Shown here in pieces: positions 1 to 8,274 of a DNA stretch of 64,000 nt; within the stretch, counting starts at the first letter, position 1; each line of letters opens with the position of its first letter. This stretch comes from an uncultured Pelagibacteraceae bacterium. GTDB taxonomy: Bacteria > Pseudomonadota > Alphaproteobacteria > Pelagibacterales > Pelagibacteraceae. The position numbers and the translations under genes are program-made. The stretch spans positions 45,560 to 109,559 of the forward strand of contig CABYVU010000002.1 of assembly GCA_902522525.1 (NCBI GenBank), written 5' to 3'. Below the pieces are notes generated by a model. It was given only the letters and a program-made list of their open reading frames with translations. It made no database searches and was not told where the DNA came from.

Positions 1-806
1 TTTAAACCAATCATTACTTGGTGTGCTCTAACAGGTAAAAAAGTAGGCATCACAATTGGACCATTAGGAATTAATTTTGAAGACCAAATTTGAACAATGT
101 CGTCCATATTTAAAATCCCTTTATCAACCATTTTTCTTAAATTCCCTGACGAATATCCTTCTTCCCAGCTACCAACACCAGATACCCATGTTACACCAGC
201 ATCAACATCACCATTCATTACCGCTAATACATTGTTTTCATGTCCTCCAGAAAACTGTGTTTTTGAAAAATATGTATCTGGGTCCATACCCATAGCCTTT
301 AATTCAATTGAAGGAATTAAAAAACCTGATGTAGAGTTAGGGTCAGCCCAACCAAAAGATTTACCTTTAAGATCTGCCATTGATTTAATTCCAGATGCTT
401 TAGTTGCTACTGCAACAGAGTAGTAACCCATATCACCTGTTGGCTGCATTCTTGTTAGTACTGGTACTACTGCAGTTGGATCTTTAAGATACATACCCGC
501 ATATCCGGATGAACCAAACCATGTGTAATCTAGATTACCACCTAGCATCGACTCCATTGTTCCTGCGTAATCTTTAAATGTAAAGAATTTAGCAGGTACA
601 CCATAAGCGGCTTCGATATACGGCATGAAACATTCATTTCTAGCTATAATATCTTGAGCTGCTTCGTCACCTAAAAAACCAACTCTAAATTCTGGTTGGT
701 GTTTACTTAAGTCCATTTTTGGACCTGTGTAAGTTACTGCATTAGCTTGAGTTGAAAAAAACACCATAGCCAAAAGTGCAATAACTCTTGTTAGTTTATT
801 AAACAT
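1..806 (-). CDS. phnD: Phosphonate ABC transporter substrate-binding protein PhnD (partial, C-terminus off window)
   Basis: Periplasmic binding protein that captures phosphonates for the PhnCDE importer. The reading frame is open from an ATG at 806 down to the window edge, giving about 268 residues without a stop. A Shine-Dalgarno-like GGAGAT lies just upstream of the start. The product opens with a signal peptide (about residues 1-23, ending STQANA). It continues with PhnD-family features such as FRVGFLGDEAAQD and a later MLGGNLDYTWFGSSGYAGMY segment, where the family usually reads LLGGxLDYxxxGxSGYA. It lies 60 bases downstream of phnC on the same strand, so the two are probably co-transcribed, with phnE expected further left. 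The fold family is certain; the exact ligand (methylphosphonate, 2-AEP or others) cannot be read from sequence. Confidence 0.93.
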   Translation of the reverse strand, partial: MFNKLTRVIALLAMVFFSTQANAVTYTGPKMDLSKHQPEFRVGFLGDEAAQDIIARNECFMPYIEAAYGVPAKFFTFKDYAGTMESMLGGNLDYTWFGSSGYAGMYLKDPTAVVPVLTRMQPTGDMGYYSVAVATKASGIKSMADLKGKSFGWADPNSTSGFLIPSIELKAMGMDPDTYFSKTQFSGGHENNVLAVMNGDVDAGVTWVSGVGSWEEGYSSGNLRKMVDKGILNMDDIVQIWSSKLIPNGPIVMPTFLPVRAHQVMIGL

Positions 807-866
807 AATTATCTCCTTTTTATAATTTTAGTCTAACGACTTATTTGTAACGATGAGTTATTGATC

Positions 867-1691
867 TCATGCAGTTGCAAATTCTTTCTCAACATCTCCA
901 TTTATCTTTTTTTTTGTTTTAAGCTCAGTGGATGTTACTTGTGGTTCAAAAGCTTCATCAGCCTCAGCACCATAAATTTCTCTTGCAAGTTTATCAGATA
1001 ATTTTTCAGGCAAATCATCAAAGACTATTTCACCATCTTTCATTCCAATAATTCGATCACAATAAGTTTTCGCTGTATCAAGTGTATGAAGATTTGAAAT
1101 GACCGTTAAATTTTTTTCATCATGAATTTTTCTTAATGACTCCATTACCATTCTTGCATTCATTGGGTCTAAAGATGCTATAGGTTCGTCTGCTAAAATC
1201 ATTTTAGGATTTTGCATCAAAGCTCTGCATATAGCTACACGTTGCTGTTGACCTCCAGATAATGTTTCAGCTCTTTGGAGAGCAGTGTTAGCCATACCTA
1301 AGTTGTTAAGTAAAATCAAAGCATCAGCTCTTTCATCTCGAGAAAACATTTTTAAAGATGCTCTAAATGAGCCCTGATAATTTAATCTGCCTAATATTAC
1401 ATTTGTTAGAACATCTAATCGTGGGACTAAATTAAATTGTTGAAAAATCATTGCACAGTTTCTTTGCCATGATCTCATTTCCTTACTTTTTAAATCTAGA
1501 ATATTTTGACCTTCAATTTCAATCGACCCATCTGTTGCGTCGGTAAGTCGATTTATAATTCTTAGTAATGTTGATTTACCAGCCCCAGATCTACCTATGA
1601 TTCCTATCATTTGAGGTTTGTTAACCTCAAAAGAAACGTTTTTAACGGCATGATTATCACCGAAAAATTTGTTAACTTTTTTAATAATCAT
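867..1691 (-). CDS. phnC: Phosphonate ABC transporter ATP-binding protein PhnC
   Basis: Cytoplasmic ATPase that powers phosphonate import through PhnE with PhnD. The protein is 274 residues. Walker A is GRSGAGKST (about 33-41), the ABC signature is LSGGQQQR, Walker B is [12 protein letters not shown], and the H-loop region reads VISNLHTLD, as is usual for PhnC. The Lys/Glu-rich C-terminal tail beyond the ATPase core is slightly longer than in many homologues. phnD follows 60 bases downstream on the same strand, and phnF lies 107 bases upstream. A small hairpin sits immediately before the start codon (see 1694-1712). Adjacency to phnD and the C-P lyase genes makes a phosphonate role much more likely than phosphate or metal import. 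Confidence 0.95.
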   Translation of the reverse strand: MIIKKVNKFFGDNHAVKNVSFEVNKPQMIGIIGRSGAGKSTLLRIINRLTDATDGSIEIEGQNILDLKSKEMRSWQRNCAMIFQQFNLVPRLDVLTNVILGRLNYQGSFRASLKMFSRDERADALILLNNLGMANTALQRAETLSGGQQQRVAICRALMQNPKMILADEPIASLDPMNARMVMESLRKIHDEKNLTVISNLHTLDTAKTYCDRIIGMKDGEIVFDDLPEKLSDKLAREIYGAEADEAFEPQVTSTELKTKKKINGDVEKEFATA

Positions 1692-1693
1692 TT

Positions 1694-1712
1694 GAGGAAT
1701 TTATTAATCCTC
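1694..1712 (-). other. Short hairpin in the phnC leader enclosing the SD-like GAGGA
   Basis: On the minus strand, GAGGA (1712-1708) and TCCTC (1698-1694) form a perfect 5-bp stem around a 9-base loop. The stem ends two bases before the phnC ATG (1691). The only SD-like element in this leader is the GAGGA arm itself, about 16 bases from the ATG, so the hairpin would pair it. This could modulate phnC translation, but a 5-bp stem can also occur by chance in AT-rich DNA. Confidence 0.3.
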
Positions 1713-1798
1713 TAATCTTTAATAAATGTTAAAATATTATTAATTAATCTTTTAAATTTTGTTTAAGTTATATGAAATTTAAACCTAAGGTAGAAAAT

Positions 1799-2509
1799 CT
1801 AATTTTTTATTAAAAATTGAATTTTAGATCCAATAAAATAACTTTCACTTAACTCTATAGGATTGTTTTTAAAATCGACATTAACAGATGTAGTTTTTAA
1901 TAATGCTTCACCCTCATTTATATTTAATAAATTTGATTTTATTTTGTCTGCAATTTCTGCATTGACTAGAGTTTTTGATCTTTTAATTGATTTGATATTC
2001 AATAAATTAAAAGCTTTGGTTACTGATTGTTTTTTAACAAAAAGATTAATAAATTTTGGAAATTTTGTATAAGGAATTGATCTGAAGGTTATAACAGAAG
2101 GTGACTTGTTGACAAAACCTATGCTATTTATGCGTGTAACTTTATCATTTTTTTTTAAATTGAGTTCTTTTTTTTCAAAAGGATTGCATTCAGCAATATC
2201 AAAACTCTTTATTTCAATTCTTACAGATTGGTTTTCTTGAAGTATATTCTCGGTAAATCGTACGTTTTTACTAATTGAGTAATTAATTTTTGATGATTTA
2301 ACAAATACTCCAAGACCTCTTTTTGAATATATTAAATTATCATCTTTAAGTTCTTTAAAAGCTCTTCTTATAGTGTGTCTATTGACATTAAATTGTTTTG
2401 CATAGTCATTCTCAGAATCTAACTTTTTATTAATTTTGTACTTATTTAAAACAATTTCTCTTTTGATTGAATTGTATATTTCCTTCCAAAGCAAATCTTT
2501 TGTTGTCAT
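1799..2509 (-). CDS. phnF: GntR-family (HutC/PhnF-type) transcriptional regulator
   Basis: A 236-residue regulator with an N-terminal winged helix-turn-helix (about residues 1-75). Its recognition-helix region reads FNVNRHTIRRAFKEL, typical of GntR proteins. A UTRA-type effector-binding domain occupies about 90-235. It is divergent from phnG (66-base spacer) and upstream of phnC on the same strand, the position of PhnF in many C-P lyase loci. PhnF proteins are usually repressors of phosphonate uptake or breakdown genes. The effector is unknown. The placement between importer and lyase operons suggests control of both and possibly of itself. Confidence 0.85.
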   Translation of the reverse strand: MTTKDLLWKEIYNSIKREIVLNKYKINKKLDSENDYAKQFNVNRHTIRRAFKELKDDNLIYSKRGLGVFVKSSKINYSISKNVRFTENILQENQSVRIEIKSFDIAECNPFEKKELNLKKNDKVTRINSIGFVNKSPSVITFRSIPYTKFPKFINLFVKKQSVTKAFNLLNIKSIKRSKTLVNAEIADKIKSNLLNINEGEALLKTTSVNVDFKNNPIELSESYFIGSKIQFLIKN

Positions 2510-2553
2510 AAAATTTTAATAAATAATATATTGAAATTATTTTTAATTTTAGT

Positions 2554-2563
2554 ACTTGTCTAG
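2554..2563. promoter_or_regulatory. Possible PhnF operator half-site in the phnF/phnG divergent spacer
   Basis: The spacer contains ACTTGTCTAG ending 12 bases before the phnG ATG. From memory, PhnF/HutC-type operators in alphaproteobacteria are palindromes built from a TTGTCTAGACAA-like core. The left half matches here but the right half (TTGTAT) does not, so this is at best a degenerate operator. The spacer of 66 bases must also hold both divergent promoters. Confidence 0.3.
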
Positions 2564-2575
2564 TTGTATATTATT

Positions 2576-3019
2576 ATGAAAAATGAATCAAGAAAACAAT
2601 GGTTAAGTTATTTATCAACAGCAGATGAAAATTATCTAATATCGCTTTGGGACAATTTAAATATGAAAATAGAATATAATTGGTTAAGAGAACCTGAGAT
2701 TGGCAGTGTTATGGTTCAAGGAAAAGCAGGCGTCACAGGTGATAATTTTAATGTTGGAGAAGTAACTATAACGAGATGTTCATTAAGTTTAGATAAAAAA
2801 ATTCAAGGACATGGTTATGTTCAAGGTAGAAATAAATATAAATCCAAAATTGCAGCTTTGTGTGATGCATTGATGCAAACTGAAAAAAAAGAAATAATTA
2901 AAAGAAATATAATTGATAAATTAATTAAATATAAAAATAACAAAAGAAATGAAATATTATCTAAAACAGAAGCTACTAAAGTTGATTTTTTTACCTTGGT
3001 AAGAGGTGAGGATAAATAA
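2576..3019 (+). CDS. phnG: C-P lyase core subunit PhnG
   Basis: Subunit of the PhnGHIJ core complex, which assembles the nucleotide-linked phosphonate intermediate. I chose the ATG at 2576 (148 residues, MKNESRKQWL). A further in-frame codon at 2564 would only add four residues overlapping the putative operator. The family signature is visible in the central part: REPEIGSVMVQGKAGVTGD, then FNVGEVTITRCSL, and further on GHGYVQGRNKYKSKIAALCD. Length is close to the usual ~150. It is the first gene of the phnGHIJKLN operon, with phnH starting three bases after its stop. Confidence 0.95.
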   Translation: MKNESRKQWLSYLSTADENYLISLWDNLNMKIEYNWLREPEIGSVMVQGKAGVTGDNFNVGEVTITRCSLSLDKKIQGHGYVQGRNKYKSKIAALCDALMQTEKKEIIKRNIIDKLIKYKNNKRNEILSKTEATKVDFFTLVRGEDK

Positions 3020-3022
3020 TCT

Positions 3023-3577
3023 ATGGAAGTTGTTTCTAAAAAAAATAATTCTCAAACAAGTGCTGATTATTTTAGAAGTATTTTGTTTGCAACTTCATAT
3101 CCTGGTTCGATCGAAATATTAGACAGTATAAATTCGCCTTCAAAAATGTTTTCAGCCAGTTGTTCAATTATAAAAACTTTTTGTGACAGTTATTCGAATA
3201 TTTTTTTAGGTCGTGATATTAACAATCCAGAAACTATTGATTGGATTAAATTTAATACAGGTGCAAATATTACAGATAAAAAAAATGCAAATTTTGCAAT
3301 TGGTATTTGGGATGATCTTTTACCATTAGATGAATTTAAAAAAGGGGACGACCAAAATCCTGATCAATCGTGCACTATTATTTGCCAGTCTAAATTTGAA
3401 AAACCAAATGCCATAATTACTGGTCCTGGTATTAAAAGTTCTAAAAGTATATTTTTACCTGATAGAGAGATTATAAAAAAAAATAACCAGCAATTTCCAT
3501 TAGGACTTGATTTTTATTTTGTTGATAATGATAAATTTTATTCAATACCAAGATCATTGAAAATAGGAGAGCTATAA
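3023..3577 (+). CDS. phnH: C-P lyase core subunit PhnH
   Basis: A 184-residue PhnH, the structural subunit of the C-P lyase core that contacts PhnG/PhnJ. Recognisable family features are the N-terminal FRSILFATSYPGSIE segment (family FRxxLxAMSxPG), the DxxTxI-like stretch around residues 70-80, and the CTIICQSKFEKPNAIITGPG segment near residue 120, which resembles the GxxLxLxGPGI region. The usual N-terminal Met-Pro-Gly turn is partly changed (ATSYPG). It lies between phnG (3-base gap) and phnI (1-base gap), so translation is likely coupled. Confidence 0.92.
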   Translation: MEVVSKKNNSQTSADYFRSILFATSYPGSIEILDSINSPSKMFSASCSIIKTFCDSYSNIFLGRDINNPETIDWIKFNTGANITDKKNANFAIGIWDDLLPLDEFKKGDDQNPDQSCTIICQSKFEKPNAIITGPGIKSSKSIFLPDREIIKKNNQQFPLGLDFYFVDNDKFYSIPRSLKIGEL

Positions 3578-3578
3578 A

Positions 3579-4658
3579 ATGTATGTATCAGTAAAAGGTG
3601 GGGAAAAGGCAATAAATAACGCACATTCCTGGTTATCCGAAATAAGAAGAGGGGATGTAAATATAGCAGAACTAAATATTAAACAAATTAGTGAACAACT
3701 AACTTTAAGTGTTGATAGAGTTATGTCAGAAGGATCTTTATATGACAAAGATTTGTCTGCTCTTGCAATCAAACAGTCTAGAGGTGACTTGATTGAAGCA
3801 ATTTTTCTAATGAGAGCCTATAGAACTACTCTACCTAGAATTGGTTCAAGCAAACCTATCGAAACTGGCAAAATGTTATGTCTAAGAAGAATATCTGCAA
3901 CATTTAAAGATATCCCAGGTAAACAAAAGTTAGGCCCAACATTTGACTACACACACCGTTTACTTGACTTCAAACTTCTTGCTGATGGTGAGTATGAAAA
4001 AGCTAAGATTGAAAAATATGATGATAAAGAAATCCCGCATGTTTTAAGCTTTTTAAATAAAGAAGGATTAATTCAGAAAGAAATACCTAGTGGCAAAACA
4101 TCTAAAGATATTACAAGAAACCCAATTAATTTTCCTTTAACAAGATCTGAACGATTGCAATCTCTTTCAAGAGGAGATGAGGGTTTTCTTCTTGGTTTAG
4201 CTTACTCAACACAGAGAGGTTATGCTAGAAACCATGCATTTGTTGGTGAATTAAGAACTGGTTACGTTGAGGTTCAATTTGAAATTCCAGAATTAGGTAT
4301 AGAAATAAATATTGCTGATGTCATGTTTACTGAGTGTGAGTCAGTAAACCAATTTAAAGGTAGTAAAAAAATACCTGCTCAATTTACCCGTGGATATGGT
4401 TTAGTTTTTGGTCAATTAGAGAGAAAAGCTATTTCTATGGCTTTGGTTGACAGATCAATGAGATGGAAAGAATTTGGTGAGGAGTACTTAGGTGTTGCTG
4501 CTCAAGATGAAGAATTTGTTATATCTCATTGTGATAATATTCAAGCCACAGGTTTTTTAGAACATATCAAATTACCTCATTATGTAGATTTTCAGGCGGA
4601 ATTGGATTTAGTAAGAAAAATTAGAGAAGAGTATAAAAAAAATGAACAACGTACTTAA
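3579..4658 (+). CDS. phnI: C-P lyase core subunit PhnI (nucleosidase-type component)
   Basis: A 359-residue PhnI, similar in length to the E. coli protein. In the known pathway PhnI, with PhnG, PhnH and PhnL, displaces adenine from ATP with the phosphonate to form ribose 1-phosphonate 5-triphosphate. Signature segments include the start MYVSVKGGEKAI, LRRISATFKDIPGKQKLGPT around residue 105, LSRGDEGFLLGLAYSTQRGY near 195 and GYGLVFGQLERKAISMALVD near 270. The C-terminus overlaps phnJ by 17 bases. No frameshift or truncation is seen. Confidence 0.96.
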   Translation: MYVSVKGGEKAINNAHSWLSEIRRGDVNIAELNIKQISEQLTLSVDRVMSEGSLYDKDLSALAIKQSRGDLIEAIFLMRAYRTTLPRIGSSKPIETGKMLCLRRISATFKDIPGKQKLGPTFDYTHRLLDFKLLADGEYEKAKIEKYDDKEIPHVLSFLNKEGLIQKEIPSGKTSKDITRNPINFPLTRSERLQSLSRGDEGFLLGLAYSTQRGYARNHAFVGELRTGYVEVQFEIPELGIEINIADVMFTECESVNQFKGSKKIPAQFTRGYGLVFGQLERKAISMALVDRSMRWKEFGEEYLGVAAQDEEFVISHCDNIQATGFLEHIKLPHYVDFQAELDLVRKIREEYKKNEQRT

Positions 4659-5523
4659 ATTTAAAAATAAAAAAAATACTGTTGCAGCTCAAGATGAAAT
4701 TTATAATTTTGCTTATTTAGACGAAAATACAAAAAGAATGATAAGAAGAGCTTTGATTAAAGCTCTTTGTATACCAGGTTATCAAGTTCCATTTTCATCT
4801 AGAGAAATGCCTATGCCATACGGATGGGGAACAGGAGGGGTTCAAGTAACATCGTCATGTTTAACAACTGACGATGTGATAAAAGTTATTGACCAAGGAG
4901 CAGATGATACTACAAACGCAGTTTCAATTAGAAATTTCTTTAAAAAAACTGCTAATATTAAGACCACAGAAAAAACAAGCCAAGCTTCGATAATTCAGAC
5001 AAGACACAGAATTCCAGAAGAAAAGTTAAAAGAAAAACAAATACTTGTTTATCAGGTTCCAATACCAGAACCTCTTGCGTTTTTAGAACCAAGATATCAA
5101 GAAACTAAAAAAATGCATGCACTATCAGAATATGGAATTATGCATGTAAAGTTATATGAAGATATTACCAAAAATGGTCATATAGAAACAGCATATGCTT
5201 ATCCGGTAAAGACAAATGATAGATATATAATGGACCCATCACCTATTCCAAAATTTGATAACCCAAAAATGAACAATAACCCTGCTATTCAATTATTTGG
5301 AGCAGGAAGAGAACAAAGAATTTATGCAATACCACCATATACTGAAGTAACGAGTCTTGATTTTGAAGATTATCCATTTGATCCCTCAAAGGCACCTCAT
5401 AAATGTTCTATTTGTGGATCAAATGAGAGTTTTTTAGATGAAATAATTACTGATGATGACGGTAATAGATCATTTATATGTTCAGATACAAATTATTGTA
5501 ATCAAAGAATGGAAAATAATTAA
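4642..5523 (+). CDS. phnJ: Carbon-phosphorus lyase catalytic subunit PhnJ (radical SAM)
   Basis: A 293-residue PhnJ, the enzyme that breaks the C-P bond of ribose 1-alkylphosphonate 5-phosphate, releasing the alkane. The four iron-sulfur cysteines are present with the E. coli spacing: Cys255, Cys258, Cys280 and Cys286 (CxxC-x21-C-x5-C). The glycine corresponding to the E. coli glycyl-radical Gly32 is Gly46 in CIPGYQVPF. Other conserved blocks are MPMPYGWGTGGVQ, DQGADDTTNAVSIRNFF and DPSPIPKFDNPKM. The N-terminus is about 14 residues longer than in E. coli. It starts inside phnI, and phnK follows without a gap. All elements needed for activity are intact. Confidence 0.98.
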   Translation: MNNVLKFKNKKNTVAAQDEIYNFAYLDENTKRMIRRALIKALCIPGYQVPFSSREMPMPYGWGTGGVQVTSSCLTTDDVIKVIDQGADDTTNAVSIRNFFKKTANIKTTEKTSQASIIQTRHRIPEEKLKEKQILVYQVPIPEPLAFLEPRYQETKKMHALSEYGIMHVKLYEDITKNGHIETAYAYPVKTNDRYIMDPSPIPKFDNPKMNNNPAIQLFGAGREQRIYAIPPYTEVTSLDFEDYPFDPSKAPHKCSICGSNESFLDEIITDDDGNRSFICSDTNYCNQRMENN

Positions 5524-6291
5524 ATGCAACCAATTTTGTCAGTTCATAATTTAAACAAATATTACGGTAATCAAGTGGGATGCAAAAATATGAATTTGAC
5601 ATTATATCCTGGGGAAGTCGTTGGTGTAGTAGGAGAATCTGGCTCAGGAAAAACAACTTTTATAAATTCCATATCAGGCAATCTTATTCCTGATAGTGGA
5701 AAAATCTTAATTGAAACAGGTAATGAAACGATTGATTTTCTAGAAATATCTGAGTCATTGAAAAGGTTATTGATAAGAACTGAATTAGCTTTTGTTCACC
5801 AAAATCCTAGAGACGGTTTAAGATTAGATGTAAGTGCTGGTGGAAATATTAGTGAAAGATTAATGTCGATTGGACAAAGAAATTATGGAAATATTAGGCA
5901 AACTATTTTTAAATGGTTAGATAAAGTAGAAATCGATAAAAGTAGAGTAGATGATTTTCCAAGAACATTTTCTGGTGGAATGTTGCAAAGATTACAAATA
6001 GCAAAAAATTTGGTTACGAGTCCTAAAATAATTTTCATGGACGAACCAACAGGAGGTCTTGATGTTTCTGTTCAAGCAAAAATTTTAGATTTGTTAAGAA
6101 AATTAGTTAGAGAATTAAATTTATCAGTTGTAATCGTTTCTCACGATTTAGCAGTGATTAGATTGTTAGCTGATAAAATTATTGTTATGAAAAATGGGGA
6201 GGCTGTTGAGTCTGGACTTTGTGATCAGGTATTAGATGATCCGCAACATTCTTATACTCAGTTATTAGTTAGTTCAGTATTACAGGTTTAA
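5524..6291 (+). CDS. phnK: C-P lyase ABC-type ATPase PhnK
   Basis: A 255-residue ABC ATPase that in E. coli binds the PhnGHIJ core through PhnJ; it is not a transport subunit. Walker A is GESGSGKTT (37-45), the signature is FSGGMLQRLQIAKNL, Walker B is IIFMDEPTGGLD, followed by VVIVSHDL. The LAFVHQNPRDGLRL block after the first third is characteristic of PhnK. It follows phnJ without a gap and precedes phnL by two bases. Its resemblance to oligopeptide-importer ATPases (DppD/F) is normal for PhnK; position settles the assignment. Confidence 0.96.
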   Translation: MQPILSVHNLNKYYGNQVGCKNMNLTLYPGEVVGVVGESGSGKTTFINSISGNLIPDSGKILIETGNETIDFLEISESLKRLLIRTELAFVHQNPRDGLRLDVSAGGNISERLMSIGQRNYGNIRQTIFKWLDKVEIDKSRVDDFPRTFSGGMLQRLQIAKNLVTSPKIIFMDEPTGGLDVSVQAKILDLLRKLVRELNLSVVIVSHDLAVIRLLADKIIVMKNGEAVESGLCDQVLDDPQHSYTQLLVSSVLQV

Positions 6292-6293
6292 AA

Positions 6294-6971
6294 ATGATTG
6301 AACTAAATAAAATTACAAAAAAATTTACACTTCATAATCAGGGCAAAACAAACATATTAGTTTTTAATAATTTGAATTTGAAAATTAATCCTGGAGAAAT
6401 TGTAGCGTTAACAGGACCATCAGGTGTTGGAAAGTCTAGTATTTTAAAAATGATTTATGGAAACTATGTTTTTCAATCAGGACAAATTAAAATTAATAAT
6501 CACAACATAGATCATACATATCCGAGAAATATTATTGAACTTAGAAAAAATATAATAGGATATGTTAGTCAATTTCTAAGAGTGATACCTCGTGTTCCTA
6601 CAATTGAAATTGTTATGGAGCCCTTATTAGAAATAAATTCAGATCAAGATGAAGTTCGTGAAAAAGCTGAAAAAATTTTACTAAAACTTAATATAGATAA
6701 AAACTTATGGAATTTATCGCCACTAACTTTTTCAGGTGGAGAACAACAAAGAGTTAATGTTGCTAGGGGACTGATTAGAAATTATCCATGTTTATTACTA
6801 GATGAACCAACTGCTAGTTTAGATAGTGTTAACAAAGATATTGTTTTGAATTTGATTAATGAAAAAAAGGATAGTGGATCTTCAATAATTGGTATTTTTC
6901 ATGATGAATATTCACGTAAATATTTAAATGCTAGGGAAATAGATATTACAAAAATATCAGATGCAAAATAA
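6294..6971 (+). CDS. phnL: C-P lyase ABC-type ATPase PhnL
   Basis: A 225-residue ABC ATPase associated with the C-P lyase machinery and required with PhnGHI for the first step. Walker A is GPSGVGKSS (41-49), the signature is LTFSGGEQQRVNVARGL and Walker B is CLLLDEPTASLD. The GYVSQFLRVIPRVPTIEIV block is diagnostic of PhnL rather than LolD-type exporters. It sits two bases after phnK, and its last 11 bases overlap phnN. Confidence 0.95.
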   Translation: MIELNKITKKFTLHNQGKTNILVFNNLNLKINPGEIVALTGPSGVGKSSILKMIYGNYVFQSGQIKINNHNIDHTYPRNIIELRKNIIGYVSQFLRVIPRVPTIEIVMEPLLEINSDQDEVREKAEKILLKLNIDKNLWNLSPLTFSGGEQQRVNVARGLIRNYPCLLLDEPTASLDSVNKDIVLNLINEKKDSGSSIIGIFHDEYSRKYLNAREIDITKISDAK

Positions 6972-7497
6972 CGGTCAGCTTATCGTAGTCGTTGGACCAT
7001 CAGGATCAGGAAAAGATACTTTATTAAAAAAAGTAATTAAAAAAATTCCTAATTCCATTTTGGTAAAAAGGTACATTACTAGGAAAAAAGATATTAAAAA
7101 TGAAGATCATTACAGCATATCAATTAAAAATTTTGAAGATAAGATTTTAAAAAAACATTTCTTTGTTTACTGGAAAGCTCATGGTTTTTCATACGGTATT
7201 CCATTTAAGGAAATAAAAAAAATAGAGGAAGGTAAAACAGTAATTTTTAATGGATCAAGAAAAGTACTTTTTAAAGTAAAAAAAAAAGTTAATAACGTTA
7301 AAATAATTAATATTATTGCCCCATCAACAATTATTAAAAAGAGACTTGTAAATCGAGCTAGAGAAGACAAAAAATCAATTAATAAAAGGATAAAAAGAAA
7401 AATTAATTTACTACCGAAAAATATAATTACTATAAATAATAATAAATCAATAGCTATAGGTGCAAATAAATTGAAAAAAATAATTTTAGCTAAGTGA
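6961..7497 (+). CDS. phnN: Ribose 1,5-bisphosphate phosphokinase PhnN
   Basis: A 178-residue P-loop kinase related to guanylate kinase. PhnN converts ribose 1,5-bisphosphate to PRPP, returning the ribose unit of the C-P lyase pathway to nucleotide and amino acid synthesis. The P-loop is GPSGSGKDT (12-20), where the SGSGKD form separates PhnN from true guanylate kinases. The segment VKRYITRK near residue 39 and the HGFSYGIP segment match PhnN (RxITR and HGLxYGIP). The last third is unusually rich in Lys/Ile/Asn. It overlaps phnL by 11 bases and converges on the DUF1045 gene with a 12-base overlap, so it ends the operon. Confidence 0.92.
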   Translation: MQNNGQLIVVVGPSGSGKDTLLKKVIKKIPNSILVKRYITRKKDIKNEDHYSISIKNFEDKILKKHFFVYWKAHGFSYGIPFKEIKKIEEGKTVIFNGSRKVLFKVKKKVNNVKIINIIAPSTIIKKRLVNRAREDKKSINKRIKRKINLLPKNIITINNNKSIAIGANKLKKIILAK

Positions 7498-8199
7498 AAA
7501 ATTTTCTAAATTCTCAAACATTCCTTTTTGGTTTTCACCAAATATATATATTTTATCAAAATTATTTATTTCATTTAAAATGATTTCTTTGTTTCTTTCA
7601 ATTTTTTTTAACTCAAGGTACAATTTGTTTCCTGTGACCTCTGATGCAAGGGTCATATGGAAATTAAATTCTGACATTAAATAGGGGTATCCCCATTTAT
7701 ATAAAATATTTAATTGTAATTTACTTAGTTTAGAGGGATTTCTTCTATCAATTTCTTTTTTTGTAAGAGGTGACCTAAATTTAAATAATTCTCTAACTAG
7801 TCTATTTGATAAATTATTAATGTTATTATTTTTTTTATTTTGAACAAAAGCATAAAAATTATTCATTTTTTTTAATTTAAATTTATAAAATTTAAATTTT
7901 TTGAATTTTTTTGCTATTTCCTCAGTTTTTTTAAATAATGTATTGGTACTATAATTTTTGTTTAGTTTAAAAGGAGGAATAAGTGTGCCGTGAAACCCAT
8001 ATTTCTTTGCAATTAAAACATTTTTATCTATGTTTATTAAGTTTTTAATTCCAAATCTGTTTAGATAATTAATTCTATGTTTGTTATTTATTAACTTTGC
8101 ATTAAGTGGATCCCAACCGAACCAATATCTGCCAAATTCTTCTAGACTACTCTCTTTTGGAGGTGCATAATAAATAGCGTATCTAGAATATTTTTTCAT
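7486..8199 (-). CDS. DUF1045 phosphonate-metabolism protein, 2H-phosphoesterase superfamily
   Basis: A 237-residue protein of the family often found in phn clusters (DUF1045). It starts with SRYAIYYAPPKESSL, and GRYWFGWDPLNAK is strongly characteristic. Two HxT motifs are present, HGT at 70-72 (GFHGTLIPPFKL) and HMT at 181-183 (NFHMTLASEV), the paired catalytic signature of 2H phosphoesterases, which open cyclic or 2',3'-type phosphodiesters. It is transcribed opposite to phnN (12-base convergent overlap) and divergent from phnM. Because phnP is absent here and the C-P lyase product is a ribose 1,2-cyclic phosphate, this protein may hydrolyse that ring. That is inference, not shown by the sequence. 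Confidence 0.82.
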   Translation of the reverse strand: MKKYSRYAIYYAPPKESSLEEFGRYWFGWDPLNAKLINNKHRINYLNRFGIKNLINIDKNVLIAKKYGFHGTLIPPFKLNKNYSTNTLFKKTEEIAKKFKKFKFYKFKLKKMNNFYAFVQNKKNNNINNLSNRLVRELFKFRSPLTKKEIDRRNPSKLSKLQLNILYKWGYPYLMSEFNFHMTLASEVTGNKLYLELKKIERNKEIILNEINNFDKIYIFGENQKGMFENLENFSLS

Positions 8200-8274
8200 A
8201 ATTCAACTTATAATACTTATATAAATTTTCTGTAATTTAAAATATTTGTAACAATTCATGTGTATTAAAAAGTG

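Noticed and set aside
77-423. Two plus-strand open frames of 72 and 108 residues
   Set aside because: They are antisense to phnD, which shows clear family similarity on the minus strand; the plus frames have no recognisable features.
1692-1798. Pho box upstream of phnC
   Set aside because: A weak direct-repeat-like TTTCATATAACTTAAAC on the minus strand does not match the CTGTCAT repeats well enough.
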